DNA from: an uncultured Bacteroidota bacterium
Lineage (GTDB): Bacteria; Bacteroidota; Bacteroidia; Bacteroidales; F082
NCBI GenBank assembly: GCA_937912115.1
Contig: CALDOI010000195.1
Span: 1 to 62,633, forward strand
Length of the DNA: 62,633 bases
Direction: 5' to 3'
Shown: in pieces, positions 59,706 to 62,633 of the stretch
Numbering within the stretch: position 1 is the first letter of the stretch
How the letters are laid out: every line of letters starts with the position of its first letter
Position numbers and translations under genes: made by a program
Notes under the pieces: generated by a model
What the model saw: only the letters and a program-made list of their open reading frames with translations
Told to the model about the DNA's origin: nothing
The model's database searches: none

Positions 59706-62633
59706 ATGCCCCTATTTCAAAAATCAGTACTCAACAAATATTTGAACGAACAAAACAATGAAGTAGTTCAACAAGCATATCAAAAGTATAGTTCATACTT
59801 TCATAACACTACCATTCAACAAAACATAATTAACAGCAAGGAGGAGCAATTTCAGGAGGGTTTTCTTCGTGAATTATTTGTTACCATTATGGGATATGTA
59901 CTAAATCCACAACCCAACTTTAACCTGACTACCGAGTTTAAGAATGAGAAAGGAGCTAAAAAAGCTGATGGTGCAATTCTGAAAGACGGAAAAGCCGTTG
60001 CTGTGATTGAATTGAAATCAACTAAAACAAAAGACCTCGAAACAATAAGGCAACAGGCATTTGATTACAAGGCTAATCATAGCGAATGCGTATTTGTTAT
60101 CACTTCAAACTTTCAAAAACTTCGATTCTACATTAATAATGCAGTGGAATTTGAAGAATTTGACCTGTTTATACTTTCGGAAGAACAGTTTAGGTTACTT
60201 TATCTATGTTTGAACAATGAAAACCTTTTGAATGACCTTCCCTTAAAGGTAAAAAACGCATCAATACTGGAAGAAGAGCAGATTACGAAAAAGTTTTACG
60301 ATGATTACTCCAATTTTAAGAAGGAACTATTCGAAAATATTGCCATTCGCAACGAAAATCTCGACGGAGTAACCAAACTTCATCTTTATAAAAAGACACA
60401 GAAACTACTTGATCGATTCCTCTTCATATTTTTTGCTGAAGACCGTAATCTTCTACCACCGAATTCAATTTCCCGGATGATTACACGGTGGAACCTTCTA
60501 AAAGATGAAGATGCTTACAAGCCATTATATGAAATATACAAGCAATATTTCGGGTACATCAATACCGGACGTGATGGTAAAATTCCGGCTGATGATATTC
60601 ATGAGTATAATGGTGGTTTATTTTTACCGGATGAAATCCTCGATAGCATTAAAATAGATGATGATATTCTGCTAAAACATACCTCAATACTTACAAACTA
60701 CGATTTTGAATCCCAGGTCGACGTAAATATCCTCGGGCACATCTTCGAACACAGTCTGAATGAAATCGAAAGCACCACTGCCGAACTTCAGGGAGTTGAT
60801 TTTGATAAACAAAAATCCAAACGCAAGAAAGACGGTGTTTTCTATACCCCAAAGTATATTACCAAATACATTGTTGATAATACCGTTGGCAAGCTATGCG
60901 AAGAGAAAAAAACTGAGCTTGGTATCATAGATGAAGAGTTTATTCCAAACAGACAAAAGGATACTAAACGAAAACTTCTGCACAATCTTGATGCTTACCG
61001 TGTTTGGTTATTACAGATTACAATTTGTGACCCCGCTTGTGGTTCGGGCGCATTTCTTAACCAGGCGTTGGAATTCTTAATCAATGAGCATCATTACATA
61101 GATCAGCTAAGTGCTCAGTTGTTTGGCAGCACTATGGTATTCCAGGATGTGGAGAATCAGATATTGGAAAAGAACATCTTTGGAGTTGATATAAATGAGG
61201 AGAGTGTTGATATTGCAAGGTTATCCCTATGGTTACGAACAGCGCAACGTGGAAGGAAACTCACAACACTCAACAAGAACATAAAGTGTGGAAACTCGCT
61301 GATTGATGATCCTGAGGTAGCCGGAGATAAAGCTTTTAAGTGGGAAGAGGAATTTCCGGATGTGTTTGCCAGAGGTGGGTTTGATGTTGTGATTGGGAAT
61401 CCGCCTTACACATATAGGAATGCTATTTCAATAAGTAATAAAGAATATTACAAACAAAATTATAATAGTATAGAAGGAAACTTTGATCTTTATAAATTCT
61501 TTATGGAGAAAACAACATTTCTTACAAAAGAATTAGGCTATGCAAGCTTTATCGTACCAAATACTTTTTTAACTGCTAATACTTACAAAAAGCTCCGGCA
61601 AATATTACTAAAGTGCTTTAAAATAGTTGAAATATTTGATCTAGGATTGGAAATATTTGAAAACGTTGTTGTTGAAAGCGTAATTTTCACTTTTCGAAAG
61701 GATATTTCAGAAGTAAAAAGAGATACTGTTGTTAAAATACAAAGAGATCGAAAAAGAGAGTTTGAAGCATTACAGGTTAAGTATACAATTGATATAAATA
61801 AATATTCTGGCAAGGATAGCACCTTCAATATTAACATTTCTGATTCTTTTTCTGGTATAATTGACAAAATGAAAAGTGATTCAATATCTCTTGGTAAAAT
61901 TTGTTATTGTACAGTTGGAATTAATACAGGGTACATTAAAAACGAATTAACATCAAATGATAAGATAGATTATCGTTATCATAAAATGCTAAATGGTAAA
62001 GATATAGGGCGATATAAAATATTATGGCCGGGTGAATATATTATGTATGATAATGAATATGTAAAAAGCCAAGGTGATCGTGGGCGTTCTCTTCCTCCTG
62101 AATACATATTCACTTCAAACAAAATACTTGTTCAAAGAACCAGAAGAGGAATGAAACGCAAACTTGTCTGTTGCTTAGATGAACAGAAACACTATAATCT
62201 AAACAGACTATCTAATGTAGTTATAACTGATATCAATTATAGCTTGAGCATTCTATTACCTATTCTTAATTCCAAGCTACTTGACTTTTATTTTAATGTT
62301 TTTTTTAATGAGTATGAGGTTAAACCACTACATTTAAGTCAGCTACCTATAAAAGAAAACTGTAAAAATTATAAAAGTCTTACTCTTCATGGCGAACATA
62401 TACAAGATTTAATCGGCCAATTTTTAAACCACTCAAGTATTCTGGTAAAATATATTCAGTCTATTTTCTCAATTGAAACATTCAGTAAGAAACTTAAGAA
62501 CTGGTATAAGCTAGACTTTGGAGAATTCATCAGTGAACTCAACAATGCAATAAAAAAAGCAGGTGGACACAAGTTATCCAAAATTGATGAGATGGAATGG
62601 ATGGAAGTGTTTGAAGCAAAGAAATCCGAAGCC
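59706..62633 (+). CDS. Type IIG restriction-modification enzyme (Eco57I-like), truncated by window edge
   Basis: An open frame of 976 codons from ATG at 59706 to the last base of the window. The N-terminal nuclease has a PD-(D/E)xK site: D88, E102 and K104 (KADGAILKD ... AVIELKST). The helical region leads to an N6-adenine methyltransferase with motif I DPACGSGAFLNQALE (D442) and motif IV NPPY (N565), preceded by GVFYTPKYITKYIVD. After residue about 570 comes the TaqI-like target-recognition domain (IGRYKILWPGEYIMYDN, KPLHLSQLPIKEN). One polypeptide would both methylate and cut DNA, defending against phage. The C-terminus is missing. Confidence 0.88.
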   Translation, partial: MPLFQKSVLNKYLNEQNNEVVQQAYQKYSSYFHNTTIQQNIINSKEEQFQEGFLRELFVTIMGYVLNPQPNFNLTTEFKNEKGAKKADGAILKDGKAVAVIELKSTKTKDLETIRQQAFDYKANHSECVFVITSNFQKLRFYINNAVEFEEFDLFILSEEQFRLLYLCLNNENLLNDLPLKVKNASILEEEQITKKFYDDYSNFKKELFENIAIRNENLDGVTKLHLYKKTQKLLDRFLFIFFAEDRNLLPPNSISRMITRWNLLKDEDAYKPLYEIYKQYFGYINTGRDGKIPADDIHEYNGGLFLPDEILDSIKIDDDILLKHTSILTNYDFESQVDVNILGHIFEHSLNEIESTTAELQGVDFDKQKSKRKKDGVFYTPKYITKYIVDNTVGKLCEEKKTELGIIDEEFIPNRQKDTKRKLLHNLDAYRVWLLQITICDPACGSGAFLNQALEFLINEHHYIDQLSAQLFGSTMVFQDVENQILEKNIFGVDINEESVDIARLSLWLRTAQRGRKLTTLNKNIKCGNSLIDDPEVAGDKAFKWEEEFPDVFARGGFDVVIGNPPYTYRNAISISNKEYYKQNYNSIEGNFDLYKFFMEKTTFLTKELGYASFIVPNTFLTANTYKKLRQILLKCFKIVEIFDLGLEIFENVVVESVIFTFRKDISEVKRDTVVKIQRDRKREFEALQVKYTIDINKYSGKDSTFNINISDSFSGIIDKMKSDSISLGKICYCTVGINTGYIKNELTSNDKIDYRYHKMLNGKDIGRYKILWPGEYIMYDNEYVKSQGDRGRSLPPEYIFTSNKILVQRTRRGMKRKLVCCLDEQKHYNLNRLSNVVITDINYSLSILLPILNSKLLDFYFNVFFNEYEVKPLHLSQLPIKENCKNYKSLTLHGEHIQDLIGQFLNHSSILVKYIQSIFSIETFSKKLKNWYKLDFGEFISELNNAIKKAGGHKLSKIDEMEWMEVFEAKKSEA

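Overview
The window reads as a low-GC (AT-rich) chromosome segment of a member of the Bacteroidota, most likely class Bacteroidia. The reasons are: the gene order leuS (divergent) / ftsX / DUF3098 / uppP / truB; a PorZ-like propeller protein and several proteins with type IX secretion (T9SS) C-terminal sorting domains; an IPExxxVDY-family protein; and promoters of the TTG-N19-TAnnTTTG type instead of E. coli-like -35/-10 boxes. No rRNA, tRNA or CRISPR array was seen.

Layout. 1-6.9 kb: core genes (leuS start, ftsX, DUF3098, uppP, truB, porZ-like, an AI-2E-family permease). 7-16 kb: a TPR protein, the trkA-trkH potassium uptake pair, a small SxtJ / DUF5989 / carbamoyltransferase cluster facing an SGNH-like membrane protein, and an Nramp-like transporter lacking the canonical metal-binding motifs, with an inverted repeat over its promoter. 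16-18.5 kb: a Pif1/RecD-like helicase with HRDC and HTH domains.

18.5-24.7 kb: a tight minus-strand operon of six genes: XRE-cupin regulator, KamA-like radical SAM aminomutase, CoA-transferase A and B (PcaI/PcaJ-like), class III aminotransferase, and 3-oxoadipyl-CoA thiolase (PcaF-like). Read in order these encode alpha-amino acid to beta-amino acid to beta-keto acid to beta-ketoacyl-CoA to acetyl-CoA plus an acyl-CoA. The aminomutase lacks the two aspartates that hold the lysine side chain in KamA and has an arginine near one of those positions. I therefore infer an acidic substrate, with 2-aminoadipate the best candidate (products acetyl-CoA and succinyl-CoA).

25-31 kb: a conventional three-gene RND efflux operon. 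30.8-38.5 kb: a LytS/LytTR two-component pair, two T9SS-exported surface proteins (an L-domain-like repeat protein and a C10 cysteine protease), and small proteins.

39.3-55.5 kb: the most unusual part, a plus-strand export locus mixing ABC and RND components. It holds an ABC ATPase, a giant ABC permease with an M1-peptidase-like exterior (zinc motif missing) and a golvesin-like C-terminus, TolC, a lipoprotein adaptor, an RND pump, an ORF6N-domain gene, a 1571-residue RND pump fused in frame to a complete ABC ATPase, and a separate six-helix ABC-2-like permease. The fused ATPase is itself interrupted by a membrane insert between its first strand and its Walker A region, and closely resembles the stand-alone ATPase at the start of the locus.

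55.9-62.6 kb: a secreted PepX-like peptidase, then an accessory block of small proteins (PLDc_N, DUF3124, DUF2200, DUF1801) and a type IIG restriction-modification enzyme running off the right edge.
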